Below are positions 41,809 through 48,864 of a stretch of DNA of 64,000 nucleotides, in pieces (position 1 is the first letter of the stretch; every line of letters starts with the position of its first letter). The notes beneath the pieces were generated by a model. The model did no database searches. It worked only from the letters and a program-made list of their open reading frames with translations, and was not told where the DNA came from. Made by a program: the position numbers and the translations under genes. Origin of the DNA: Agrobacterium tumefaciens str. B6. GTDB taxonomy: Bacteria > Pseudomonadota > Alphaproteobacteria > Rhizobiales > Rhizobiaceae. The stretch lies in the NCBI RefSeq assembly GCF_001541315.1, contig NZ_LMVK01000050.1, positions 164,119-228,118 of the forward strand. Reading direction: 5' to 3'.

Positions 41809-42213
41809 TCACGCGCCATTGATGATATTGCAGATGCCCCCGCGGATGACGTTCTTGTCCGCGATCTGTCCTGCCTGAATGTTGAAGACAGCATCAATTC
41901 GCACCGCGGCGCCTTTCTGCCGGGCCACGACCCGCAGCGTCTGAATTCTGCCGCTGCCGCTGGTCTCCTGGTGCGCGTCGATGGAAGACAGCGCCTTGTT
42001 GATCTGGATGCCGGAGAAACCTTCCGCCGCCACGGCCTGAGCGAGCTTTTGAAGCACAGCGGGCGCTTTCGCCTTGGGCAGTTCCTGCCAGGACTTGTAG
42101 GAGACAGCCGTCACCATCGGTACGCCTGAGACGGTGAAGTTCTTTTCGCAGGATGCCGCGAGGGCGGGGCTTGAGAAGGCGATCAGGCCAAGAGCTGCTA
42201 TGACATATTTCAT
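41809..42213 (-). CDS. Small exported protein of unknown function
   Basis: A 134-residue protein with a signal peptide (MKYVIAALGLIAFSSPALA) and a mature part containing two cysteines (ASCEKNF, GGICNIIN) and the segment SYKSWQELPKAKAPAVLQKLA. No family recognised. The longer open frame upstream belongs to the neighbouring small gene in another frame. It follows 42260-42478 by 46 bp on the same strand. Confidence 0.75.
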   Translation of the reverse strand: MKYVIAALGLIAFSSPALAASCEKNFTVSGVPMVTAVSYKSWQELPKAKAPAVLQKLAQAVAAEGFSGIQINKALSSIDAHQETSGSGRIQTLRVVARQKGAAVRIDAVFNIQAGQIADKNVIRGGICNIINGA

Positions 42214-42259
42214 TTCAAATAATCCAATCGTTGGTAAAGGCTGAAAGCTGCCGGCCGCG

Positions 42260-42478
42260 TCAGAATGTCGACCGTTTTCCTCTGTAGGTGGACGGAGGCG
42301 GAAGAGCCTCATGGGCTTGCGCCAGCGTTTCCAGCCATGTCGCCAGGCCAGCGGGAACCTCCTCGTTGCCCGCTTCCAGCGCCTCGATCCATGAAAGTTC
42401 GCATTGCAGCGCGGACGCAATATTGATCGGCGTCCAGCGGATCACCCGCAGGCATTGATTAAAGCGTTCTGGTGACAT
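42260..42478 (-). CDS. Small protein, XRE-like helix-turn-helix remnant or conserved hypothetical
   Basis: A 72-residue protein beginning SPERFNQCLRVIRWTPINIA and continuing ALQCELSWIEALEAGNEEVP. This resembles the first half of a phage-type helix-turn-helix (choice of promoters by a short recognition helix) as found in small rhizobial proteins of this size. The ATG at 42478 lacks a good ribosome-binding site; a GTG at 42520 would add 14 residues. It lies upstream of the exported-protein gene on the same strand. Function unknown. Confidence 0.6.
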   Translation of the reverse strand: MSPERFNQCLRVIRWTPINIASALQCELSWIEALEAGNEEVPAGLATWLETLAQAHEALPPPSTYRGKRSTF

Positions 42479-42696
42479 GATGATTTGATTTTTTCCCCGT
42501 CTTTTCCCGGCGAAGCTCACTCAGGCGGCAGCGAGAGTCAATCTTTTTCTGCAACTTTTGATGGCCCGTTTCCGGCCCGGCAATTGCATCCGCCGCCCGT
42601 TGCCGAACGCCAGGCGTATGAAGGGGAAGGGTTCCGTCACCCAAACGAAACGGTCGGGCGACGCATTGGCAATTCATCCCCAAGGCCATTCCTCAT

Positions 42697-42767
42697 AAAA
42701 CTTAGTTAATCTGCTAAGTTTTCCTTGCTCGGTCATGGTGAAACATGATAGTTAGCAACATGACTAA
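42697..42767. promoter_or_regulatory. Two ArsR-type operators around the regulator start
   Basis: AAAACTTAG (42697-42705) and CTAAGTTTT (42714-42722) form a perfect 9-bp inverted repeat with an 8-base spacer. A weaker copy with the same spacer, TTAG (42752-42755) and CTAA (42764-42767), overlaps the regulator's start codons; the two centres are exactly 50 bp apart. This fits autorepression by the ArsR protein encoded here. Confidence 0.65.
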
Positions 42768-43101
42768 GCATCATCAGGAACTTTCACTGATCTTCCAGGC
42801 TCTGGCCGATCCGACGCGACGGGCGATTCTGGCGCGCCTTGGCGGCGGGCCCGCGCCGGTCATGGAGTTGTCCGCTCCCACGGGGCTGCGTCTGCCCACG
42901 GTGATGCGGCATCTTTCCGTGCTGGAGGAGGCTGGGCTGATCATCACCGCCAAGGATGGGCGGGTGCGCACCTGCGCCATCGTGCCCGAAGCGCTGGAGC
43001 CGGTCAGCACGTGGCTCGATGAGCAACGGGCCGTGTGGGAGAGCCGGCTTGACCGGCTGGAGGCATTTGCAATGCAGGCCATGAAGGAGGATTCAGAATG
43101 A
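42745..43101 (+). CDS. ArsR-family transcriptional regulator
   Basis: A 118-residue winged-helix protein of the ArsR/SmtB fold (ALADPTRRAILARLGGG, then LRLPTVMRHLSVLEEAGLI) with no metal-binding cysteines. It is of the type that is commonly paired with SRPBCC (AHSA1) genes. ATG 42745 and ATG 42760 are both possible starts. The stop overlaps the start of the SRPBCC gene by 4 bp (ATGA). Confidence 0.88.
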   Translation: MIVSNMTKHHQELSLIFQALADPTRRAILARLGGGPAPVMELSAPTGLRLPTVMRHLSVLEEAGLIITAKDGRVRTCAIVPEALEPVSTWLDEQRAVWESRLDRLEAFAMQAMKEDSE

Positions 43102-44021
43102 CAACGAAACCCGGCCAAAAAAGCGCACACGCTGAACCGCATCAGCCGCAAGAGCGTTTTGCAACGCTCAGCTTCGAACGGGAGATTGCCGTTCCGCTAT
43201 CGGCTCTCTGGCAGGTCTGGCTCTCACCCGCCGCCCGGGCGGTGTGGGCCTCTCCCTCGCCCTCGGTGACAGTGGAGTTCCTGGAGGCGGACAGCAGGCT
43301 GGGCGGTCGCGAAGTTTCGCTCTGCAAGGTCGCCGGCCAACCGGATATTCGCTGTGAATGCGGATGGCTGGAGCTGCAGCCACCCCGCCGCAGCGTGAAT
43401 TACGAGGTGGTCTCATCCAACGGCGTAACGCGGTCGGCAGCGCTGGTAACTGCCGATTTTCAGGCCACGGAAGAGCGTAGCCGCTTGACTGTAACGGTGC
43501 AGCTTTCCTCCCTGGCCGAGGATATGCGCGATGGCTATCAACAAGGTTTCAGCGCCGGTCTCAACAATCTGGCCAACGTGGCCAGGCGGAGCATGGTGCT
43601 GGAGCGAACGATAAAGGTACCGCGAACCATTGTCTGGAAAGCCTGGATGAACGAAAAGACGCTGCCGCAATGGTGGGGACCTGAAGGGTTTTCTTGCCGC
43701 ACGAAGAGGATTGATCTGCGAACCGGCGGGGAATGGGTTTTTGACATGATCGGTCCTGACGGCACAGTCTTCCCGAACCATCATCGTTATGTCGAGGTCC
43801 GGCCCGAAGAGAGGATCGGCTATACGCTGCTATGGGGCGAGAACGGGTCGAAACATGCCGACGCCTGGGCCTCCTTCGAAGATCAGGACGGCGCGACGAA
43901 AGTCGTGCTGGGCATGGTGTTCAGCACGGAGGCCGAGTTCCAGCAAGCAAAGGGCTTCGGTGCCGTGGAGCTGGGTCAGCAAACGCTGGGCAAACTGGAA
44001 CGCTTCGCCAAGGCGCCATAG
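43098..44021 (+). CDS. Double SRPBCC (AHSA1/START-like) domain protein
   Basis: A 307-residue protein made of two AHSA1-type domains. The first is residues ~22-165 (FEREIAVPLSALWQVWLSP); the second is ~170-300 (LERTIKVPRTIVWKAWMNE, TLPQWWGPEGFSC, GKLERFAKAP). Single-domain versions normally follow ArsR genes; here two are fused. The fold binds a hydrophobic ligand in a deep pocket, which may be what the paired regulator responds to. Ligand unknown. Confidence 0.85.
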   Translation: MTTKPGQKSAHAEPHQPQERFATLSFEREIAVPLSALWQVWLSPAARAVWASPSPSVTVEFLEADSRLGGREVSLCKVAGQPDIRCECGWLELQPPRRSVNYEVVSSNGVTRSAALVTADFQATEERSRLTVTVQLSSLAEDMRDGYQQGFSAGLNNLANVARRSMVLERTIKVPRTIVWKAWMNEKTLPQWWGPEGFSCRTKRIDLRTGGEWVFDMIGPDGTVFPNHHRYVEVRPEERIGYTLLWGENGSKHADAWASFEDQDGATKVVLGMVFSTEAEFQQAKGFGAVELGQQTLGKLERFAKAP

Positions 44022-44307
44022 ATGCGCCGTGCCGTCAGCTCCCTGTGCGGAGGTCTCGATACTGGCTCCTGTCCAGACCGGCATTGTTCTTCAAAGCCGC
44101 TCTGCGTGCGCGAGATCGTCTTGCAGGTTCCACCAAGGCAGGGCAGCAACGGCAAATCCGGTTCCTGTGATGACCTTCAAATTCTTGATCCTCATTCGTG
44201 TTTTCCCGTCTGAATGGAAATATTTCATCCCGCCGACAAAGTGAACAATAGTCCGATTCGACGTCGTACGACCCTGACCATATCGACAGAGCGGCCATAG
44301 CGTCCTG
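44022..44307. other. Gene-poor stretch with one doubtful small ORF
   Basis: No convincing gene is seen. On the minus strand a 34-residue frame (44091-44195) starts with MRIKNLKVITGTGFAVAALP and is preceded by GGGAAAA. It could encode a tiny secreted or membrane peptide, but nothing else supports it. The region leads into a decayed EAL-domain fragment. Confidence 0.3.
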
Positions 44308-44480
44308 ATGGTGCGCGAGCTTGGCTGTTTTCCGTTGCGGAAGGCATCGAGAAGGAAGAGCAGGCTGTCTGTCTGCGGGAACATGGTATCGACTTCGGTC
44401 AGGGCTGGCTCTTTTCCAGACCGCTTCCCGCCGAAGAATTCATCGTCTTTCACCGGCAGAACAAGTCGAGATACGGGTCG
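44308..44480 (+). pseudogene. Remnant of an EAL-domain cyclic-di-GMP phosphodiesterase
   Basis: In one frame MVRELGC is followed, one base out of register, by VAEGIEKEEQAVCLREHGID (44334 onward), then FGQGWLFSRPLPAEEF. This is the unmistakable C-terminal end of an EAL domain (VAEGIET-EEQ ... GQGWLFSRPLP). The frame shifts near 44328-44334, a TAG stop precedes the matching frame at 44298, and the catalytic E-A-L part is absent. It is therefore a decayed fragment and not a working gene. Confidence 0.75.
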
Positions 44481-44552
44481 GCTCCCGAGGTCATTCAGGT
44501 CGCGTCTGTTGAGGTCAAAGCGAAAACGTTGCGATTCCCCCCGTATTGGTCG

Positions 44553-45362
44553 TTATCCAACCAGTTCGTCTGTGATCACCTCGAACCGCTTAAGTATGGC
44601 CGGTCCAAATGCGGTGGACAGCGCGACGTCTGTGGCATCACGTCCTGTCGCCATCAATATGCGTCCGATGCGGGGCGTGTTGTGACGGGCGTCGACCGTA
44701 TACCAGCGGCCGCTGAGATAGACTTCGCACCAGGCGCTGAAATCCATCGGGTTGGGGTCTTTGGGCACGCCGATATCACCAAGATAACCGGTGCAATAGC
44801 GGGCCGGAATATTCATGCAGCGGCAGAGGGTGATGGCAAGATGCGCGAAATCGCGACAGACGCCGGTCCTGTCGTTGAAACCGCTGAAAGCCGTCCTGAG
44901 CGGATCGGCTTTCTCGTAGTTGAAGACAATACGGGAATGGACAAAATCGACGATCGCCTGAACACGAGGCCAGCCGAGCGGTGTAGCGGAGAAGTTTTTC
45001 CAGGCAAAGCCCGCCAGCCGGTCGGTGTCGCAGTAGCGACTGCCCAGCAGAAACACCAGAACATCGTCTGGTAAATCCTTGATATCGTGCTGGAAGGCGT
45101 TTTCAGGAACGGGATCCGGCAGGCCGCCGTCATATATGTCGAAGCGCGTGGAGATCGTCGTCAATCCGGGCGGTGCGGATATGCGGCTGCAAGCATTGCC
45201 GAAGATGTCGAGATAACCCCAGGCCTCGATCGGCCGGTCGAAGGTCAGGACCTGTTCGGTGAGCAAATCCGCGCGCCGGCCGGGATGGATGTTGAGAACC
45301 AGCAGCATCGCCGTCTCATTTTCGCATTCATAGGCAATATCGAACCCGGCGCGTATCTTCAT
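44553..45362 (-). CDS. Transglutaminase-like domain protein
   Basis: A 269-residue protein with an N-terminal beta domain and a transglutaminase-like cysteine-protease core. The nucleophile is in TGVCRDFAHLAI and the catalytic Asp is in WYTVDARHN. The segment where a catalytic His is often found reads MDFSAWCEVYL, with Ser in place of His; I recall the same substitution in related alphaproteobacterial proteins, so activity may follow a variant mechanism. No clear ribosome-binding site precedes the start. It is convergent with the EAL remnant. Confidence 0.8.
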   Translation of the reverse strand: MKIRAGFDIAYECENETAMLLVLNIHPGRRADLLTEQVLTFDRPIEAWGYLDIFGNACSRISAPPGLTTISTRFDIYDGGLPDPVPENAFQHDIKDLPDDVLVFLLGSRYCDTDRLAGFAWKNFSATPLGWPRVQAIVDFVHSRIVFNYEKADPLRTAFSGFNDRTGVCRDFAHLAITLCRCMNIPARYCTGYLGDIGVPKDPNPMDFSAWCEVYLSGRWYTVDARHNTPRIGRILMATGRDATDVALSTAFGPAILKRFEVITDELVG

Positions 45363-45481
45363 GCAGCACTGTCCCTGAAAGAGCCATCGTCATGTCCTTC
45401 AGTCTGCAACGCTTTAACGCTCGCGACGTTCCGGCCGGTGATCAGGTTGTCAAGGCAGGTCTATCACGGCGCGGATATCGA

Positions 45482-45706
45482 TCAGCGCGCGCGGGCGCGT
45501 TTGGCAAGGAGAGCGGATGTTGCGGCGGTACGATCCGACAATTCCTTGGCAAGACGGGCTTCCCGAAGGCGCAGGGTCTTTGCATCGCGGGATTGCGCAA
45601 TGGAATCGAGCTCTTCAAGCGCTTTTTCCTTGGCGAAGAACGGTGTCTGGATGTGGCTGAAGGCGAGTTCGGCCTTCTGGCGGGAAATACTGTATTTTTC
45701 TGTCAT
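45482..45706 (-). CDS. Small charged protein of unknown function
   Basis: A 74-residue helical protein, MTEKYSISRQKAELAFSHIQ onward, ending in a basic Arg/Ala tail (LLAKRARAR), with regular heptad-like leucines suggesting a coiled coil. GGAA lies about ten bases before the ATG. It sits just downstream of the cold-shock gene's terminator on the same strand. Similar short basic helical proteins are common in Rhizobiaceae; function unknown. Confidence 0.6.
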   Translation of the reverse strand: MTEKYSISRQKAELAFSHIQTPFFAKEKALEELDSIAQSRDAKTLRLREARLAKELSDRTAATSALLAKRARAR

Positions 45707-45740
45707 GGGTGTTCCGGTGATGATGCTCGAAGAGCGAGCG

Positions 45741-45775
45741 AAAAAAACAAAAGGCCAGGCAATTTGCCTGGCCTT
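45741..45775 (-). terminator. Rho-independent terminator of the cold-shock gene
   Basis: On the minus strand AAGGCCAGGC pairs with GCCTGGCCTT (10-bp perfect stem at 45775-45766 and 45760-45751, loop of five) and is followed by TTGTTTTTTT. It lies 62 bp after the cold-shock stop codon. The stem is symmetrical, so it could also act on plus-strand transcripts, but the T-run is only on this side. Confidence 0.85.
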
Positions 45776-45837
45776 GATTGGGTTGGCGTGCTTCCGGCAG
45801 TGCCAGTACATCCGTGGTCAAAGGGAAGCACAGACCC

Positions 45838-46047
45838 TCAGGCAGCCTGCAGATTGCAGGCCGACATTTTTCCCGACTTGTTGTCGCGCTCAAGCTCGAA
45901 GCCGACCTTCTGACCTTCGACGAGTTCGCGCATGCCTGCGCGCTCAACGGCGGAGATGTGGACGAACGCATCGGCGCCGCCATTGTCAGGCTGAATGAAG
46001 CCGAAGCCCTTGGTGGAATTGAACCATTTAACTGTGCCAGTGGTCAT
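45838..46047 (-). CDS. cspA: Cold-shock protein (CspA family)
   Basis: A 69-residue single-stranded nucleic-acid-binding protein of the cold-shock domain. RNP1 is KGFGFIQ (13-19) and RNP2 is FVHIS (28-32). AAAGGG precedes the ATG. A consensus promoter 135 bp upstream gives a long leader, as is usual for csp mRNAs that refold with temperature. Rhizobia have several paralogues, so the exact member is uncertain. Confidence 0.93.
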   Translation of the reverse strand: MTTGTVKWFNSTKGFGFIQPDNGGADAFVHISAVERAGMRELVEGQKVGFELERDNKSGKMSACNLQAA

Positions 46048-46188
46048 GATGAACCCTTTCATAGCAATAGAGAAACCACAGCACTCGTGCGCTGCGGATG
46101 ATGATAGCGATTTTGAAAGGAAAGGTTCGTTCAGAACGCGGTGCCAGACGCGTGACAAGCAAAGCTAAGCAAGCAAATTCGATTGCCC

Positions 46189-46253
46189 CTTATATCCTGC
46201 CTCTGCCGTAGTGTCAACTATTGGTTTTTGACGACACTTAACATCGTCAAAAA
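46189..46253 (-). promoter_or_regulatory. Promoter of the cold-shock gene with upstream inverted repeat
   Basis: On the minus strand TTGACA (46217-46212), 17 bases, TATAAG (46194-46189) is a near-consensus sigma70 promoter. Transcription would start near 46182 and leave a leader of about 135 bases before the ATG. Just upstream of the -35 box, TTTTTGACG (46225-46233) and CGTCAAAAA (46245-46253) form a perfect 9-bp inverted repeat with an 11-base spacer, a likely regulator site. Confidence 0.75.
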
Positions 46254-46613
46254 GTTGTGCTCTCCTATACGGCGTGTGGCCGCTCATCGCCTTGTTTTCC
46301 GCGCAATCCGGGCGCATGATCAGGCTTCGTCATGCTGGCCGCATGGCGCTGCGGTGTCAGAGAGGCGCCGTCTTCTTTTCTTCGTCCGATTGCAAATGTT
46401 TGCGCAAGCGTTTCGGTGTCATTTTTGACGATGCCGTGAAGTTTTACCCATTGCGCAGGCGCGTGCCGGATAGCGGGCGATCATACACCATCAGCCATTT
46501 CTTTATGCCTCCGCGTAACGTTCGTCCGGCGGAACATGGCAATAGCGGCGTAGAATGAAACGGGCTCCACGGGGACGACATCCGCGTGCGAGTTCCATAT
46601 GAAAGGCAACACC
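46254..46613. other. Intergenic stretch without a convincing gene
   Basis: Open frames here show no family motif, good ribosome-binding site or matching neighbour. It must hold the plus-strand promoter of the small gene pair starting at 46614, but no clear box is seen. Confidence 0.4.
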
Positions 46614-46892
46614 ATGGAAACGTGTAACGAACACCGGCGCCAGGCGCTCAGGATAGAGACCTGGGAGAACGAAGGCGGAGCTCCCGTCTCCGATACGCTC
46701 GAGACCCAATATGGAAGACGGATCGAGAGGGATCAGAGCTGGACGATATACCATGTCTTCACCGGCGTGCCTGTGCGTATCGGCGGCCGCAGGCTGACCC
46801 ATCTCAGCATAGCGGAAGCGACCGACGGCATGCTGTCCCTCAACCGGCGTAACGCCTTGCGCAGGAAAGAGCGCACGGGGAGCAAGTCATGA
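46614..46892 (+). CDS. Small protein of unknown function
   Basis: A 92-residue soluble protein, no family recognised. It contains the segment RDQSWTIYHVFTGVPVRIGG and a basic C-terminus (RRNALRRKERTGSKS). ATG at 46614 has AAAGGC upstream; an in-frame ATG five codons earlier would include that AAAGGC. It overlaps the DUF1488 gene by 4 bp, so the two are coupled. Confidence 0.65.
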   Translation: METCNEHRRQALRIETWENEGGAPVSDTLETQYGRRIERDQSWTIYHVFTGVPVRIGGRRLTHLSIAEATDGMLSLNRRNALRRKERTGSKS

Positions 46893-47158
46893 CGCTCGCT
46901 TTCCCCAACACGGCCCGCAGTTTTGACGAGGTACGCAAAGCGGTTCGCTTTTTCGGCCATGACGGCATGTTCGAAATCCGGTTTTTTGTCGAGGCCGAGG
47001 CGCTCGCCAAGGGCCGGGGACACGCAATGAGCATGTCGGAAGCCCAGTGCCTATCCTCTTTCGACACGATGCGCACGGCCATCTATGCCGCGGCACAGAA
47101 GGTCTACGCCAAATCGCGTCGCAATATGAATATCCTGACAGCCTCCGACCTTGGCTAA
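46889..47158 (+). CDS. DUF1488-family protein
   Basis: An 89-residue protein that reads as DUF1488: TLAFPNTARSFDEVRKAVRF, then FGHDGMFEIRFFVEAEAL and a helical tail. The family is common in Rhizobiaceae and has no known function. Start codon overlaps the stop of the preceding small gene. Confidence 0.75.
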   Translation: MTLAFPNTARSFDEVRKAVRFFGHDGMFEIRFFVEAEALAKGRGHAMSMSEAQCLSSFDTMRTAIYAAAQKVYAKSRRNMNILTASDLG

Positions 47159-47236
47159 CCTGTCGCTGCGGATATTCCTTTCCCGAAAGTACCTGCGCCA
47201 CCAAGCGCGGCATCGCTGCCGCGCCCGCTGGTGATT

Positions 47237-47443
47237 TCATTTCACTGGTGGTGAAGCCTTTCCGAGCTTTACCGAAGGTTCCCGACCCCAGATACGCAGC
47301 TTGCCGAGGTTCGATACGAAGCAGGCGAGACCCTCCTCCCCGGGGAGGGCAAAACCGCGCACATCCCGCGCAAGGTCGGCCGAGCCCTTGTTGCCGGCAA
47401 CAGTCGAGAACCTCACGAAGGCCGGGGTTCTGGTCTTGGCCAT
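47237..47443 (-). pseudogene. Catalase fragment
   Basis: The minus-strand frame begins MAKTRTPAFVRFSTVAGNKG and continues SADLARDVRGFA, the well-known catalase heme-side block (VRFSTVAG ... ARDVRGFA). After that it diverges into unrelated sequence (LPGEEGLACFVSNLGK) and stops. The rest of the roughly 500-700 residue enzyme is missing on both sides. It is a decayed remnant of a catalase gene. Confidence 0.7.
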
Positions 47444-47866
47444 GGTGTGGCTCCTGAACTGGAAGGGGCCTATCGCGGCCCGGAAACGAAAAAGCAGCCC
47501 TGAAAGGCGGCCCGAACAGAGTGGGCGGCTCACGCCATTTTCGACCGGGCCTTCAGTGCGGAAAAGCCGATGTCCTCGAGCCTGTCAGGCAAGACGTCGT
47601 GCAATGACTTTTGCGCAGGCATCTGGGAATCCGATCAAATTTTGAGTGCTGGACTTGGAGAACCCTCGAACCGTGGCGACGTTCCTGCGGCGGCAAAATA
47701 ATTTTCATTCCGCCGCAATGCCTGCCCGCGCAATACGTCGGGAAGCCATCCACCGTCACGATGACGTGGGTACCATCCAATTCTATTTGCAAGACGGCGG
47801 AACCATGCGGCGAGCATAGTGTTTGCTGTGGGAGCCTGCTCGAAAGGCTACAACGAGGAAAAAATC
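47444..47866. other. Gene-poor stretch with a possible EcfG-type promoter
   Basis: No gene is called. Overlapping short frames on both strands have no motif I recognise. At 47799-47803 GGAAC is followed after 16 bases by TGTT (47820-47823), close to the alphaproteobacterial general-stress (EcfG) pattern GGAAC-N16/17-CGTT. It is 44 bp before the start of the exported protein at 47867 and could drive it and the stress-type gene behind it. Confidence 0.4.
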
Positions 47867-48184
47867 ATGAAAAAACTTCTCTTAGCCGCAGCGCTTGTCG
47901 GCGCGTCGACGCTTGCCGCCTTCGCACAGACCACCCCCGCCCCGGCGACTGATGGGAAAATGCCCGCCGTGGCCACGCCCGAGACCAAGAATCCGACAGC
48001 GCCTGTCGAAGGCGCCAACAGCTTCACCGAGGAACAGGCGAAAACGCGCCTCACGGAGGCCGGATATACCGATGTCACCGGCCTTATGAAGGATGACAAG
48101 GGCGTCTGGCGGGCCAAGGCCTCGAAAGATGGCAAGCCCGTAAGCCTGGCGCTCGACTATCAGGGCAACATTATCGCTAACTAA
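47867..48184 (+). CDS. Exported protein with PepSY-like C-terminal part
   Basis: A 105-residue protein with a signal peptide (MKKLLLAAALVGASTLAAFA), a Pro/Thr-rich linker, and a domain with TRLTEAGYTDVTGLMKDDKG, then VWRAKASKDGKPVSLALDYQ. The last part resembles PepSY domains. GAGGAAA precedes the ATG; the frame to 47819 has no start signal. It is 21 bp before the next gene on the same strand. Function unknown. Confidence 0.75.
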   Translation: MKKLLLAAALVGASTLAAFAQTTPAPATDGKMPAVATPETKNPTAPVEGANSFTEEQAKTRLTEAGYTDVTGLMKDDKGVWRAKASKDGKPVSLALDYQGNIIAN

Positions 48185-48205
48185 TTCAATCTTTGGGAGA
48201 ATCCT

Positions 48206-48799
48206 ATGAAGACCGTTACAGGACTTTTCGACGACTACTCCGATGCCAGCGCGGCCGTCAGCGCGCTCGAAGTTCGCGGTGTGCCATCCTCGGATATCAG
48301 CATCGTGTCCAACAATGCAGATGAACGCCACGGCAAGTCTACAAATGCCGCTGAAGGCGCCGGCACAGGTGCCGGCATCGGCGCCGCCGTCGGTGGCGTG
48401 GGCGGTCTGCTGACCGGCCTTGGCATCATGGCAATTCCCGGCGTCGGGCCGGTGGTTGCCGCAGGCTGGCTTGCCGCAACGGCGGCGGGCGCAGTGGCCG
48501 GTGCCGTGGCAGGCGGTACCGCTGGCGGGCTTATCGGCGCGCTGACGGAGTCCGGCGTGCCGGAAGACCATGCCCATGTCTATGCGGAAGGCGTTCGCCG
48601 CGGCGGCACGCTGGTAACCGCGAAAGTGGAAGACAGCCTTTATGCGGACGCGCAGGACATACTGCGCCAGTCCAACTGGGTCGATCCCGATCAGCGCCGT
48701 GAGGCCTATGCCAAAGAAGGCTGGTCACGTTTTGACGACACGCTGGATCCTTATGAACCAGCTGAAATCGAACAGGAGCGTCTGCGCTACAGACGCTAG
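48206..48799 (+). CDS. Stress-type protein with glycine-zipper region
   Basis: A 197-residue protein. The N-terminal part (MKTVTGLFDDYSDASAAVSA) resembles general stress protein 17M/YflT domains. Two long Gly/Ala-rich hydrophobic stretches (AGTGAGIGAAVGGVGG, and AATAAGAVAGAVAGGTAGG) form glycine zippers that may insert into a membrane, followed by a soluble acidic tail. GGGAGA precedes the ATG, and a strong terminator follows. Probably part of a general stress response with the upstream exported protein. Confidence 0.78.
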   Translation: MKTVTGLFDDYSDASAAVSALEVRGVPSSDISIVSNNADERHGKSTNAAEGAGTGAGIGAAVGGVGGLLTGLGIMAIPGVGPVVAAGWLAATAAGAVAGAVAGGTAGGLIGALTESGVPEDHAHVYAEGVRRGGTLVTAKVEDSLYADAQDILRQSNWVDPDQRREAYAKEGWSRFDDTLDPYEPAEIEQERLRYRR

Positions 48800-48813
48800 A
48801 TCTCGCAACGAAG

Positions 48814-48843
48814 AAAGGCCGGCATATGCCGGCCTTTCTTTCA
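48814..48843 (+). terminator. Rho-independent terminator
   Basis: AAAGGCCGGCAT and its complement ATGCCGGCCTTT form a perfect 24-base palindrome (48814-48837) followed by CTTTC. It closes the operon of 47867 and 48206. An in-frame ATG of the next open frame lies inside this stem, which argues that the next gene starts later. Confidence 0.8.
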
Positions 48844-48864
48844 AATCCAAGAGGGCGGACGAGA

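Noticed and set aside
41550..41822. 90-residue plus-strand frame between the DMT permease and a small exported protein
   Set aside because: Proline- and alanine-rich without motif or ribosome-binding site; the gap is better read as intergenic.
47553..47792. 79-residue minus-strand frame starting MQIELDGTHVIVTV
   Set aside because: Starts with TTG without a ribosome-binding site, overlaps other equally plain frames, and has no recognisable family; it may be part of decayed sequence.
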